Positions 32,753 through 43,120 of a DNA stretch of 64,000 nucleotides are shown in pieces. The stretch covers positions 124,001 through 188,000 of the forward strand of contig JAPJBO010000097.1 in assembly GCA_030068145.1 (NCBI GenBank), in the 5' to 3' direction. Position 1 is the first letter of the stretch. Every line of letters begins with the position of its first letter. This DNA comes from Diplonema papillatum (taxonomy: Eukaryota > Euglenozoa > Diplonemea > Diplonemida > Diplonemidae). The notes beneath the pieces were generated by a model that was not told the DNA's origin, searched no databases, and saw nothing but the letters and a program-made list of their open reading frames with translations. A program made the position numbers and the translations under genes.

Positions 32753-33093
32753 TACGGGGGGGTGGGTACCTGTTGTATTCGACCCCCCCCCCCCAGGCAT
32801 CTTGTTAAGAACCATCCATCCATCCATCAGCCGGCTGACCCCCCCCCCCCCCCCCCCTCAGGCTATTTTCACTGTGGAGGGGGGAGACGCTACCTGTCAC
32901 ACTCTAAGGTGGTCACCACGGTGGGCGGTCAGAAAAAAAAAATTTTTTTTTTGCCCCAAATACCCCAAATACCACACTTTGGAAAATTTTTGTGGGCCCA
33001 CTTTTGGCAGGGAATTTTGACCATTTCACCTTAGAGAATTTGACCACCCAGCCTCCAAGGCAACTGCACTGTAGAGGGGGGGGGGGGGGGGTA

Positions 33094-34299
33094 GGGGGGG
33101 TCAAAAGCTGTCAAAATAGGTCATTTTTTTGGGAACCACATAGGGGCTCCTAAAAGGCAATAAAATTTGGTAAACCGCCCCAGAACCGTATAGAAATGCC
33201 TAAAACATGCTTTTTGGCTGCTGAAGTGCCCCGAAAAGGCCTTTTTACGAGTGCCCAATTTTTGGACTCAGGGTGGACACCGTTTGGTACCGGTGTTCTT
33301 CTTTTTAGGTGACAACCCCAAATAGTGACAGCATGAACCGAAGAAGAAAAACAACACTGCCCAAACCTATGTATTTTTACTCAAACGACTTTCCTGAGAG
33401 TTGGGGATGGTGGGCTTCGTAGGAGGCGTTGACAAGCGACTCAATGAGGTACGGCTTCGTAACGTGCCGCCCCCTCGAGTCCTTGACGTCAGCGCCAGCT
33501 TTCGTAGTGGCCTGTGTCGTGCAACGTGTTACCGCAAGCTGCAGATACCCTGCCCTGAGCTGCTATGTCGTGGCAGTCCTATAAATCCACCGCCGAACCT
33601 TTTCGTTCAAGTCCAGTTTTCTATTTTTGTTCAAGCTCAACGTGCGTTGGGGTTAGGTACCAGAGATACACCCCGGTGACCAGTATTGTCCTCCGTGCGT
33701 GTGCAACGCGACCCTTTCGGGGTGGTGTACGAAAGGCGAACTTGAATAAAAGACACTGTCGCGTGCATCCCTTCAACAAAAACGTTGGGATCTGGAAAAT
33801 CCCACTACGGATGAGAGCATCTCATTGTTTTTCTCGGAAAGACATCGAACTTTGTGAATATCGCTCCAGCAGAAGTTCGGGGAAGAGCTGCTGCCTGCGG
33901 TGTCAACAACACCTCAGCTTGCGCAAGACTCAGAGAGCCTTTTGGGACGTTGTTAACCATTCAGACGAGCAACGTTCATAACTGCCTTCCTCCTGGGTGT
34001 CGTTTGCCCTTTTGTTGCTTCCATTTGTGGCTGCCTGCACGTGATTGTAGCCTCATCTTTGCATGGTATGAATAGTGAAGCACACGCACAGGCTGCTAGC
34101 CGGTACCAAACGGTGTCCACCCTAAAACCATCAACTAATACACCCCCCCCTGGGCCATTTTCCATGAAACTTCCCCCAAAAACACGTTTCCGGGCATTTC
34201 TAAGGCGGGTTGCATGTTTTTTTAGCCTTAAACTGCCGTTAAGTCTACAGGCTGAAAATGTCACCATTTTGACGCAAAAAAAGACCTTTTGACCCCCCC
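33094..34299. mobile_element. TA-flanked element C with long inverted ends
   Basis: Both ends read GGGGGGGTCAAAAG inward and are flanked by TA (33092-33093 and 34300-34301). A second inverted pair of 23 bp (33271-33293 against 34100-34122, core ACCGTTTGGTACC) lies about 180 bp inside. The interior has short open frames on the plus strand (33401-34075) that I do not recognise. It is inserted in the G tract of hAT-B. Confidence 0.75.
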
Positions 34300-34301
34300 T
34301 A

Positions 34302-35610
34302 GGGCTAAGTTGGATGGAAACGCCGTTTCTTTTAGTTTTTTCGAAATATGGAAACGGAAACGGAAACGGAAACGGAAACGTTTCCGTTTCTTTTAAAAGA
34401 AACGCCAGAAGGCTCCTCGTGCTGAGGGGTCCTATAGGATACCACTTCGCGGGTCCTTCTGTGTGTCCGTCGGGTGTCCGTTTCCAGCCAAATTTTGGCT
34501 TTCCTTTCAGAGGGCGGGATCACCTTCTTCTTTTGATCTACCAGCGGGCACTTCTCTTCTTCCGTCTTCTGGCGGGCTCTCTGACTCTTCAGGGCCCTTC
34601 CTGGGCTGTTCTTCGACTTGGCTCGGCCCCTTCTTGTGTGTCGTCGCGGTCTCGTTTGTGCAGAGCAGTCGCTGATGCTCACCGCTTTCTTTCGTCGGCG
34701 ATCTGAGACGAGCAAATAGGAAACCACAAGCTAATGATGCAGAATGTCGTTACATGCGGATGCTGAGGTTTTCTGGCACCAGATTCCACTCTTCTGTGCC
34801 TACCACTTCGTCCTCTGCTGCTTCCAACCCACGTTCTCATGTTTACTTGTATCGGCGGCCGTGCCGCGTGGGGCTTTTTGAATCTGCAGTCCTCTTCTGC
34901 ATTGTCGGTGGTTCTTCCTGCCGTCGCTGTCTATGCTCCGACAACACCGCCCGATGGTGCCCCTTCCGGTGACGGTTGCCACCCGTCGTTGTATGCAAGG
35001 TGCACTGTGGCAATCGATGTTTAACACACACGTTACTGCGTGGCCATCGCTTTTCTGGCGGGTTCAACATTGCCCCGGCATACGTGTGCCCTTCTCACCT
35101 CTTGATGCTGCTTGCACTCCCTCTTTGTCTTACACCGCTGAAAACCCCGGTCTTGTAGCCTGTGGTGCGGCGGAGCTCCCGCTGTCCTGAACGATCGTAT
35201 CTGTATAGCCTATTATTGGAAGCGGATGTGCTTTCCCGATCGTCTTCAGCGCGTTGGCCAACGGCCTCGCATCAACAGAGCATCGTCGCCACAACAGCCA
35301 TTGGTATAAAGAGCTGCAGACCTCAAAGTCATCACAACCGGATGCGTGTGGTTGCGTCTGCTCCACGCGGTCGCAACTCTTATGCTTCTTTCCTCCCTCT
35401 TTTTCGGAGCCACCTTGTCCATGGTTTCCCACTGGATTGCGGGGTCCGCCGTTCGGAACACATTTCGGTCGGACCTTCAGCCAGTATACTAGTGGCATAC
35501 CAGCCGTTTCTTTTGAAAAGAAACGGCGTTTCCATCCGCCGCCAAAAAGAAGGAAACGGAAACGGAAACGGAAACGGAAACGTTTCCAACGTTTCCATCC
35601 TACATAGCCC
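34302..35610. mobile_element. TA-flanked element D with GGAAAC arrays at both ends
   Basis: Inverted ends GGGCTAAGTTGGATGGAAAC and GGGCTATGTAGGATGGAAAC, with TA at 34300-34301 and 35611-35612. Just inside each end lies an array of GGAAAC hexamers that turns into its own complement (GTTTCC), able to form cruciforms. The interior has several short frames without recognisable domains. It abuts element C, sharing the TA between them. Confidence 0.75.
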
Positions 35611-35698
35611 TAGGGGGGGGGGGGGGGGGGGGGTCTGGTTTATCCGGCCATCCGGCCAAAGTGGCTGATCCTTAACAAGAGCGCTGCCCCCCCCCCCC

Positions 35699-38672
35699 CA
35701 GTGCTGATGCTAAGGCCCCTAAACTCGGCATCGTTGTCAGCCGGACGGCAACGAGGGGTGGGTGGGTACCCTCCCCCTCCCCCCCCAATGTAGGCAAAAA
35801 AACAAATCCTGGAGCAAAAAAACAGCAAAAAAACAAAAAAACAAAAAAACAAAAAAACAAAAAAACACAAAAAAACAAAAAAACAAGGCCCTCCTGGTGA
35901 TCCCAAATCCTGGTGCACACCCCAACCGAGCCTTGCTACACTCCACCTAAACCACTTAAAACACCCAGCTTTCTACATCCTGCCTACCAAAGCCACCCAG
36001 CTACCGCTCTACAAGTCAGCGCAACTCCTGATAATTCTGCAGACTCTTCCAGCCACTGCCAATGTCAGTCAAGGGAGAAAGTGAAGTAACTTTTTCGGTG
36101 ATGCCTGAACTGTGGAAGTCAGTGAACGAGAAGATCAAAGTAGAAAGAGGAGGGTATTCCTAAACACTTTTCAGTAGACTGGTGCACGCCTTTACTTGCT
36201 ATTTTCTTTCGGCTCAATGTCATCTTCAGCGTCCCACCAACCAGTGTGCTGCTGATTTTTGTACTTTCCTGAGAGGTTGTAGTACACACTCGCAAGTTTG
36301 TGCACTTTGTCAGAGTTGAGCCGGCACCGCTTCCCACTGGACATCCACCCCATTACCGAGAAGACTCTTTCACACTGGCAGGAGTGAGGTACAACCATGG
36401 TTATCTTCTTGGCCAAAGGTGCCAAAAGAGACTGTGGGTGCATTCTTCGGATTGCCCCCCACCATGCTTCGGGTGGCTTTGTGTTAGCCAAAACCCACAA
36501 CCCGTCATTGTCAAAGATGCCGCTTCTTGTTTCAAATTCAATAAGCTCGGCAAGTGCTCTTCGCTGTTCTTGAGCCTCACTGTATTTGCACTTCAGATAC
36601 CTCTGTGTTCCTGATCTCAACATAGTCATGGTGTTTCCACTGGTGAAGGTTTCGAACAGTTCCTTGTGTTTCTCTCCTGGGCAGTGGACAAACGGAGAGA
36701 GCATGGTTGCAGCAACGACCCAGTCCACCTCGTACTGCTTCTTGCGTGTGTCGATAGATTCAACAATCGTGTCAAATCTGGTGCTGTGATCGGCGACATC
36801 AGCATTGGACACTTTCAGCTCTTTGAGACCTTGTGCCAGAGTGCTTTTTAGCTCCACAATATGGCACCTCAACTGATGCATGCAAGGAAGAATGAAGCCA
36901 ATGCGTGACCAGTCTGCTTCAAGTGTTTTCACAGCCTTGTCAATTTCTGTCAGTAAGCTTTTCACGTGTGAGAAGACAAGAAAGAAGGGCCTGCTCACAA
37001 GCTCGAGTGAGGCAGGAACAGAAGAACACCACTGTCTCGCCTCTGTGTCATCTGCCGCATTTTGCAAGTTAATCAAAACGCGTTTCTTATCATGTAGTTC
37101 GGCAAACGAAGCTCGCCACGAAGTCCATCTCGTTGGACACGGGGCCGGGGGTAGTTTTACAGGGAAGTTGGCCTCCTTGAGGGCACTTACATAAAGCTTT
37201 CGTACCAGCTCGGTATTGCGGATGGCACTTACCACCTGCGATACCACAGTGTTCACACTGTGGTACACATTTGGAACTTCTTTCTTTTGCTTTGTGTGAG
37301 TGCCAATGACGTCGTTGACGAGTCTATTGAGTGTGTGTGGAACGCAAACAAGTGCTCCTTCTGCATCCGGGTGCTCTGCACAGAATTCTTTGCTGGCCTT
37401 GTGGCCTGCGGATTCAGCATCTGCGACTACTGTTACAACACGCATTTGTGGCAAGCGGGCAAGGTGTTCCTTGAACTCTGTGTGCGTATGCGAGCGGCTC
37501 TCCATTATGTTGGTTTGGAGGAGGAATGGTTGTGGTAGGCAGGCATTGATGGAGAGAACGTGGTCTTTTTTCTCTGTTTGCCATCCGTCGAAGTGCAGGG
37601 TCACATACTCCGCTTCTTGTACACTTTTTTCGACGGGCTCAATGTATTCGTTGTAGGCCGCATCCAGTCGCTTGCCCGCCAGCTGCTTTCTTTTAGCCAA
37701 CTTCGATGTGTTGATGCTCGGACGTACGGCTTCGACAAATTTCAGGAACAATGGGTGTTCCACAACAGAGAATGGGATGTTACACCCAAAGAAAAATTCA
37801 GCAAGCGCTTTGTTGACAGTTTCGTAGTCAGCTTCGTTCATTCGATCGACAACTTCCAGTGTTGTCTGAACTCCTTCTGTGCCAACACGCTTGCGCTTCT
37901 GGTGTCGTGTCTCATTGTCTGACAGTTCCGAAATGCACCTCTCTTGTATAGCCTTGGCAATCTTGTCGCAAGCCCTTAGATGTTCCTTGAGACGTGTCCC
38001 GCCTTGTGCACTAATTGTCTTGTCACACGCTTTGCATTTCCACTTCAGCTCCAACGCAGCACCTATCCTCTCGAAGTGTGCCTTCGACCAGCACTCAGCT
38101 CTCCCTCCAGCGTGTTTTGGGGGCATTGATGACTTGATTTTTTGACTTCCTGGATGAGGGATTGGAAATATGTCACAAGCATCTGAAAAAACACACATAA
38201 ACTCGAAACACCACCTCATCAGACCACTGTCCTGCACGTGGAAGACCCGAGCCAGCAAGAGTGCACCAGCAGACCGCCAGGCAAAAAAACACAAATCTCC
38301 AGAGCAAAAAAACGGCAAAAAAACAAAAAAACAAAAAAACAAAAAAAACAAAAAAACAGATAGGGTGCCAACATTGTCCCCCCCCCCCCCCCCCCTCCTG
38401 CAGGGCCTGTGTGCAGCAGGGTGGTGACCGCTCGAAGGTGGTTTCCTCAGCAGCGACCAAGAAAAAAAAAATTTTTTTTTGGCCCAAATCCTCCCAAAAA
38501 AGCACTCGAAAAAAAAATTTTTGACCCACTTTTTCCACCATTTCACCTTAGAGAATTTAGCTAAGGTGGGTCCCACAGTAGGTCCACAGTGGGTTGCACC
38601 AGGAGGGGGGGTAGGGGGGGCCACCCAGGGTTAGCAACTTCGTTTTGGGTCTCAGGCTTAGTATCAGCACTG
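35699..38672 (-). mobile_element. hAT-A, full-length transposon in poly-C
   Basis: The left end CAGTGCTGATGCTAAG and right end (reverse complement) CAGTGCTGATACTAAG are flanked by C tracts (35687-35698 and 38673-38693). The 2,974-bp element encodes one hAT transposase on the minus strand. Subterminal blocks of 'CAAAAAAACAAATC' and (AAAAAAAC)n lie on both sides in the same orientation (35795-35885 and 38280-38360). A ~230-bp foldback block (38377-38605) precedes the right end. A deleted derivative lies at 38757-39191. Confidence 0.9.
36192..38126 (-). CDS. hAT family transposase, 644 aa
   Basis: This is the cut-and-paste transposase of hAT-A. Residues 31-53 form a BED-type zinc finger (CKAC, then EHLRAC). 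The middle contains VTLHFDGWQTEKKDH and VVTVVADAESAGHK, the region of the RNase-H-like catalytic core. The end has the hAT dimerisation motif PPEAWWGAIRR, LAPLAKKITMVVPHSCQCER and VFSVMGWMSSGKRCRLNSDK. The start is Met 38126 (MPPKHAGG); the frame upstream is translation of C/A tracts. There is no stop or frameshift, so this copy may still be active or recently so. Confidence 0.93.
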   Translation of the reverse strand: MPPKHAGGRAECWSKAHFERIGAALELKWKCKACDKTISAQGGTRLKEHLRACDKIAKAIQERCISELSDNETRHQKRKRVGTEGVQTTLEVVDRMNEADYETVNKALAEFFFGCNIPFSVVEHPLFLKFVEAVRPSINTSKLAKRKQLAGKRLDAAYNEYIEPVEKSVQEAEYVTLHFDGWQTEKKDHVLSINACLPQPFLLQTNIMESRSHTHTEFKEHLARLPQMRVVTVVADAESAGHKASKEFCAEHPDAEGALVCVPHTLNRLVNDVIGTHTKQKKEVPNVYHSVNTVVSQVVSAIRNTELVRKLYVSALKEANFPVKLPPAPCPTRWTSWRASFAELHDKKRVLINLQNAADDTEARQWCSSVPASLELVSRPFFLVFSHVKSLLTEIDKAVKTLEADWSRIGFILPCMHQLRCHIVELKSTLAQGLKELKVSNADVADHSTRFDTIVESIDTRKKQYEVDWVVAATMLSPFVHCPGEKHKELFETFTSGNTMTMLRSGTQRYLKCKYSEAQEQRRALAELIEFETRSGIFDNDGLWVLANTKPPEAWWGAIRRMHPQSLLAPLAKKITMVVPHSCQCERVFSVMGWMSSGKRCRLNSDKVHKLASVYYNLSGKYKNQQHTGWWDAEDDIEPKENSK

Positions 38673-38693
38673 CCCCCCCCCCCCCCCCCCCCC

Positions 38694-39098
38694 CAGGCAT
38701 CTTGTTAAGAACCATCCATCCATCCATCAGCCGGCTGACCACCCCCCCCCCCCTCCCAGTGCTGATGCTAAGGCCCCTAAACTCGGCATCGTTGTCAGCC
38801 GGACGGCAACGAGGGGTGGGTGGGTACCCCCCCCCACCCCCCCCCCCCTCCCCCCCCCCCCCCCCCCCCTGCAGGGCCTGTGTGCAGCAGGGTGGTGACC
38901 GCTCTAAGGTGGTTTCCTCAGCAGCGACCAAGAAAAAAAAATTTTTTTTGGCCCAAATCCTCCCAAAAAAGCACTCGAAAAAAAAATTTTTTGACCCACT
39001 TTTTCCACCATTTCACCTTAGAGAATTTAGCTAAGGTGGGTCCCACAGTAGGTCCACAGTGGGTTGCACCAGGAGGGGGGGGGGGGGGGGGGGGGGGG

Positions 39099-39133
<35 letters not shown>

Positions 39134-39478
39134 ACCCACCCCCCCAGGGTTAGCAACTTCGTTTTGGGTCTCAGGCTTAGTATCAGCACTGCCCCCCCCC
39201 CCTCAGGCTATTTTCACTGTGGAGGGTCACCACGGTGGGCGGTCAGGAAAAAAAAAATTTTTTTTTGCCCCAAATACCCCGAATACCACACTTTGGAAAA
39301 TTTTTGTGGGCCCACTTTTGGCAGGGAATTTTGACCATTTCACCTTAGAGAATTTGACCACCCAGCCTCCAAGGCAACTGCACTGTAGAGGGGGGGGGGG
39401 GGGGGGGGGGGGAGGGGGGGGGGGGTCTGGTTTATCCGGCCATCCGGCCAAAGTGGCTGATCCTTAACAAGAGCGCTG
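38694..39478. mobile_element. hAT-B', short non-autonomous copy with a nested element
   Basis: It has the same ends as hAT-B (CAGGCATCTTGTTAAG at 38694; CAGCGCTCTTGTTAAG complement ending 39478) and is flanked by C tracts on both sides. Its internal C tract, which in hAT-B reads straight into 'TCAGGCTATTTTCACTG', is split here by the element at 38757-39191. The G tract before the right end is uninterrupted. Confidence 0.88.
38757..39191. mobile_element. Non-autonomous hAT-A derivative (435 bp) nested in poly-C
   Basis: It keeps both hAT-A ends (CAGTGCTGATGCTAAG and CAGTGCTGATACTAAG complement) and the ~230-bp foldback block, but lacks the transposase. The flanking octamers are CCCCCTCC (left) and CCCCCCCC (right), consistent with an 8-bp duplication of the host C tract with one change. 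Between the foldback block and the right end is a G run of about 50 bases broken by one A. Confidence 0.88.
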
Positions 39479-39492
39479 CCCCCCCCCCCCCC

Positions 39493-42400
39493 GTAAAAAC
39501 AGTTCTAGAAAATTATCCCGAAAATGTGTAGGGCAGAAAGTTGAATGGCCCCGTGAGAAGGAAGGACAGACTGGGAGGTACAGGTTGACACGGTTTGACA
39601 CAGGTAGCGACAGGATCCGCTGCGGCAAGGAGAGCAGGAACCGTTCCACCAGAGGCCGTGCGGGTACAGAGACGATGCTCGTGCTCGAGTCGCAGCTGGG
39701 ACGAACAGGCACGCCTTCAATGATGAGGTCTGGGGGATGGACTTTTTTTCCACGTATGGGGAGGAAATGATCAGACGTGCTGGTGGGACGCCTTCGAAGA
39801 CGGCACCTCCGGCAAGAAGGGGCAGAAGAGGGTAAATTTGGTGGGCGGCGGAGACCCAGCGCATGGAGGTAGGCGTGCCCAGACCACCACCAAGGACGAG
39901 AGAATGTGCACGAGACAGGACCCTGCTCCGAGATAAAAAAAACGAGACGTACCGGAATGACCCATCGCTCCCACTCGAGAGTTTGCGGACCAATCGCATG
40001 GACGAAGCGCAGAGTTACGTTGAAGACGTATCCGATCTTGTTGTCGGCTTTGTGTTTCGCGAGTGCCGCGCAGAAGCTGTTAATTGCTTTTGTGACCTTC
40101 GAGTGTAGCTGTGTTTTTGTTTGGTTGTTTGCTTGCCATGATGCAGGGGTGTTTCCAGCGTGAAAACAGGCTCTTGATCTTTAGAAAAAGGATGCCTCAC
40201 GAAATACTCGAGGGGCTGCCGTGTAGTAGTAGTAGTAGTTTGAACTTGATATGCAGCAACAATCTGTGACGATAGACTGCACAAGCCGCAACAGTCCGAT
40301 GTGCAGTTTGACGACGAGCTCAGGGAATCACTAGATGATTCGGCGCACTTCCTTTTCTCCCTCGCGGGCTGTCCCCGCGGCCGAGATCTCGATCTTCTTG
40401 CTTTCACCTGCTCATCTCCGCGGCTCCGCTTCGGCTGGGTTCATGGGCTGTCCACCTTCGATGTGTGCCTCTCGTTTGCAGGCGGCTGCTGCGGCCTCGG
40501 CTTCTTGCAGGTGCTTCCACCTGCTTGCTCGTCGTCGCGTCCGCGCTTCCGCTGGGAGCAGGCGCCGTCCGTCCCTATGCACATTCACCGTTCGGTGGTC
40601 CCGCGGCCGACCCGCTTGTCCCCACACGCGTCCGATCTTTTGGTTGTGGGCCCTGTGGCTGCAGCTTCGGTTCCGGCACCTTCGAGGCGCACGCGCTCGC
40701 CCGTTGGCCGACAGGCCACCGACGGCATGCTCTACGCCGTCATGCGGTGCTTCGTGCACATCTTCACCGCCAGCCCGTCCCCTGGTGGTTGGAGCAGCAC
40801 CCTTGCAGCTTCAATTTTTGGCGGATGCAGCCCACGCACCTCGGCTTGCCGTGCAGCGGACACACGCGCTGGTTTCCCTCGAAAACGAGGAAACTCGCTG
40901 TCCGGAATCCGCTTTGGGTCGCCTCCGCCAGTTTGCCCCCTCCTGGTGCCGACACATCTTCGGGACCCCACTGGGCAACACGATCACTCCTTTGTCCGCC
41001 ATACTCCGAGAACACATCCGCCCCGCGACTCGCCGTTAAAGCCATGGCGCGTACTGCGTTTCCAGTATTTCCCTCGTCTCTTTTTGAAGGAAGGGTTGAC
41101 CCTTGAAACGCTTCACGCGGGGACAGGGTTAACTATCCTGGAAAGCTGCACTTTCTTCGTGTAGTGTGGACGTGCATGGAAAAAAACAGGGGAGATCTCA
41201 TTCTCTTGCATCGGGCCGTACCGTTAACCGCAATAGGTCTCGTAGGCAGGTAAGGGAAGTCGGCAAACTGGATCCGTAGCTTCGGGAAAAGGATTGGCTC
41301 TGAGGACACATGCGGGATTGTCAGTGCGGGTCAGGTGCTCTCTTCCCCTCGGAATATCGGTCTGCGTGCCGCCTCGGGCAGCCACCAGCGCGCTGCTCAG
41401 TGTCGCCAACATCTTCGCCATCTTCTTCGTTCGCGTGAGGAGCGAGACTTTCAACGCACCAGGTTTCTCACCAGGTGCTTGAGCGCGCCGTTCTCAAGCT
41501 CCAGAAGCCCAAGTGTCGTCCCATTTTCGGCTCTGACAGCTGATGAGGATGTTGACCAGGCCTCAAAGCCCCCTAATTCACAACAAGGCTAGAACACGAG
41601 GATGCAGCTCAAGTGTGCACTCAGCCATCACTCGCCACGTGACCTGACAAAGCTGCCACCCAGATGGCCGCAGTATCCGTCGCAATGAAGGCACGCGCAG
41701 CTGGAGTGTACGTAGGCGATCTATACAACAGCTGCATCAGACTGCCGCGTGCAATAAAAAAAATCCTCACTATGCTTGTGTCTGTCACTCACGTCCACCG
41801 CTCCTGCTCTGCTTGCTGCGCGCCGTATGGTTGGAGTAAAAGGTGAAGCCAGAAAAGCTGCTAATCTTGCTGCTGACCACATGAAGTGGTGCAAGCAAGC
41901 AAGCAAGCTTTGTTTCTCTGGACGGATTGGGAGCGGCAAACCTGTCGTTCGGATTATTATTAGTAATATAAATCATACCCCGTGATCGTCTGTGCCGATT
42001 TTGCAATACGACAACGGAATTGTTAGCGTTTCCATGAGGGATTCTTCCTGCGGGAAAGCAGGTCCAAGCTGGCGGTGGAACAGGATGCTGTGAAGCAGGC
42101 ACTCGAGCGTGTCCCTTACTTGGCTCTCCTCGAGAGACACTTCGGGGAGCTCATGGGACTTCGAGTTCATTACTTTCTTCTGAGGGTTCTTGCGAAGAAC
42201 AGGTGTATGTGGGTGCGTGTGTGTGCGCGAGAGGGGCCCTCCTTTCCCCCCGTCTCTGTTCAGTAGGATTCGCAGTGGTCAAATGAACACCCCGCCACGA
42301 GCCGCACCAGAGGCATGTACCTGCGGTATGCTCGCTTGTCGAAGGATAACCGATCAACCCCCGGGAGTGCCTGCGATGGTGGAGCAAACATGCAAACAGG

Positions 42401-43120
42401 GGGGTACTTTTTGGGGCGTGCACCGTGATCGCAAAGATACAGCCCGCGCATGGCCGCAACTTTGCGTTTTCTGCATCAGGGAGGAGTGAACGCCAAGAAA
42501 CTAATCTCCGACTGATGAAGCAAGGAAACCCGTCTTGCAGAGGCTAGGTGCGAGTCAGTGGGCAGCATAAAAAGGAAGGCCGTGAAGCGCGAAATGAAGC
42601 GCTCTTTTTGCCATTGAATCCGCTGCTGTTCTGTCAGTGCGTGTCCAACTCTTTCATGTTGGCGCATGGGCGGCACCGCTTCCTGTCAAGCGGAAGTGGT
42701 CGTGAAGCACGTTGTAGTGTGCTTACTGGCCTGCCAGCTTTCTGCGTTGTGACGTAACGAGCTGTCACGCATGTGGTGCATGGGCACCCTTCTGGCAGTG
42801 CTACATTGAGCAGTTCCTCGGTACTGGTATTGCCATCTACAATGATATGGCACACCTGGACCACTACATGTTGACTCTGACACAGACGAAATGTCAAGGT
42901 AAAACATGTGGCGTCTCTGGCTCCCGACGCAAGTGCCCCCGCAGCCGTGGGGACGGAGTGAAGTACGGTCTTCTTGTGCTACGGACGTCTGGCTAGATCT
43001 ACGTTGTGACGTGACACATTGAATTTGGTGCGGGAGGACACTCTTCTGGCAGTGCTGCCTCGAGCAGTACCCCCTACGACCGTGATGGCATGCGTTTCCA
43101 GGGCGGGCTCGTGCGTCCTT
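39493..43120. other. Intergenic region, unresolved coding-like stretch 40240-41500
   Basis: Between 40240 and 41106 all three plus-strand frames are long, because the sequence is GC-rich. Short pieces look protein-like (DVQFDDELRESLDDSAHF near 40300; THALVSLENEETRCPESAL near 40860, in a different frame). I cannot assemble one gene or name a family; a decayed gene is possible. Elsewhere I see only a repeated 'AAGCAAGCAAGC' near 41890 and the degenerate duplicate at 42715-42960. Confidence 0.35.
42715..42960 (-). pseudogene. Degenerate tandem duplicate of the methyltransferase 3' end and flank
   Basis: The order 'GTTGTGACGT', 'CTTCTGGCAGTGCT', 'GAGCAGT', 'GATATGGCA' and 'CCGCAGCCGTGGGGACGG' parallels 43005-43170, where the methyltransferase gene ends ('CCGCAGCCGCGGGGACAGG'). 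Only the last few codons are included and identity is modest. Confidence 0.6.

Larger units (their letters stand above)
32794..35686. mobile_element. hAT-B element set in poly-C, carrying two nested TA elements
   Basis: The left end is CAGGCATCTTGTTAAG and the right end (reverse complement) is CAGCGCTCTTGTTAAG. Immediately outside lie C tracts (32783-32793 and 35687-35698), so the expected 8-bp hAT duplication would be CCCCCCCC. From the left it has CCATCCATC repeats, a C tract, a ~230-bp foldback block (CTCTAAGGTGG against CACCTTAGAG) and a G tract. That G tract is interrupted by elements at 33094-34299 and 34302-35610. The short relative at 38694-39478 shows the G tract without those insertions. 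No transposase of its own is evident. Confidence 0.82.

Noticed and set aside
35672..35946. Phe/Val-rich hydrophobic 'membrane' peptides
   Set aside because: They are translations of (CAAAAAAA)n repeats at the end of the hAT-A element.
40301..41164. 287-aa plus-strand ORF as a gene
   Set aside because: All three frames are open for long distances in this GC-rich stretch, the protein-like patches fall in different frames, and no domain is recognisable.
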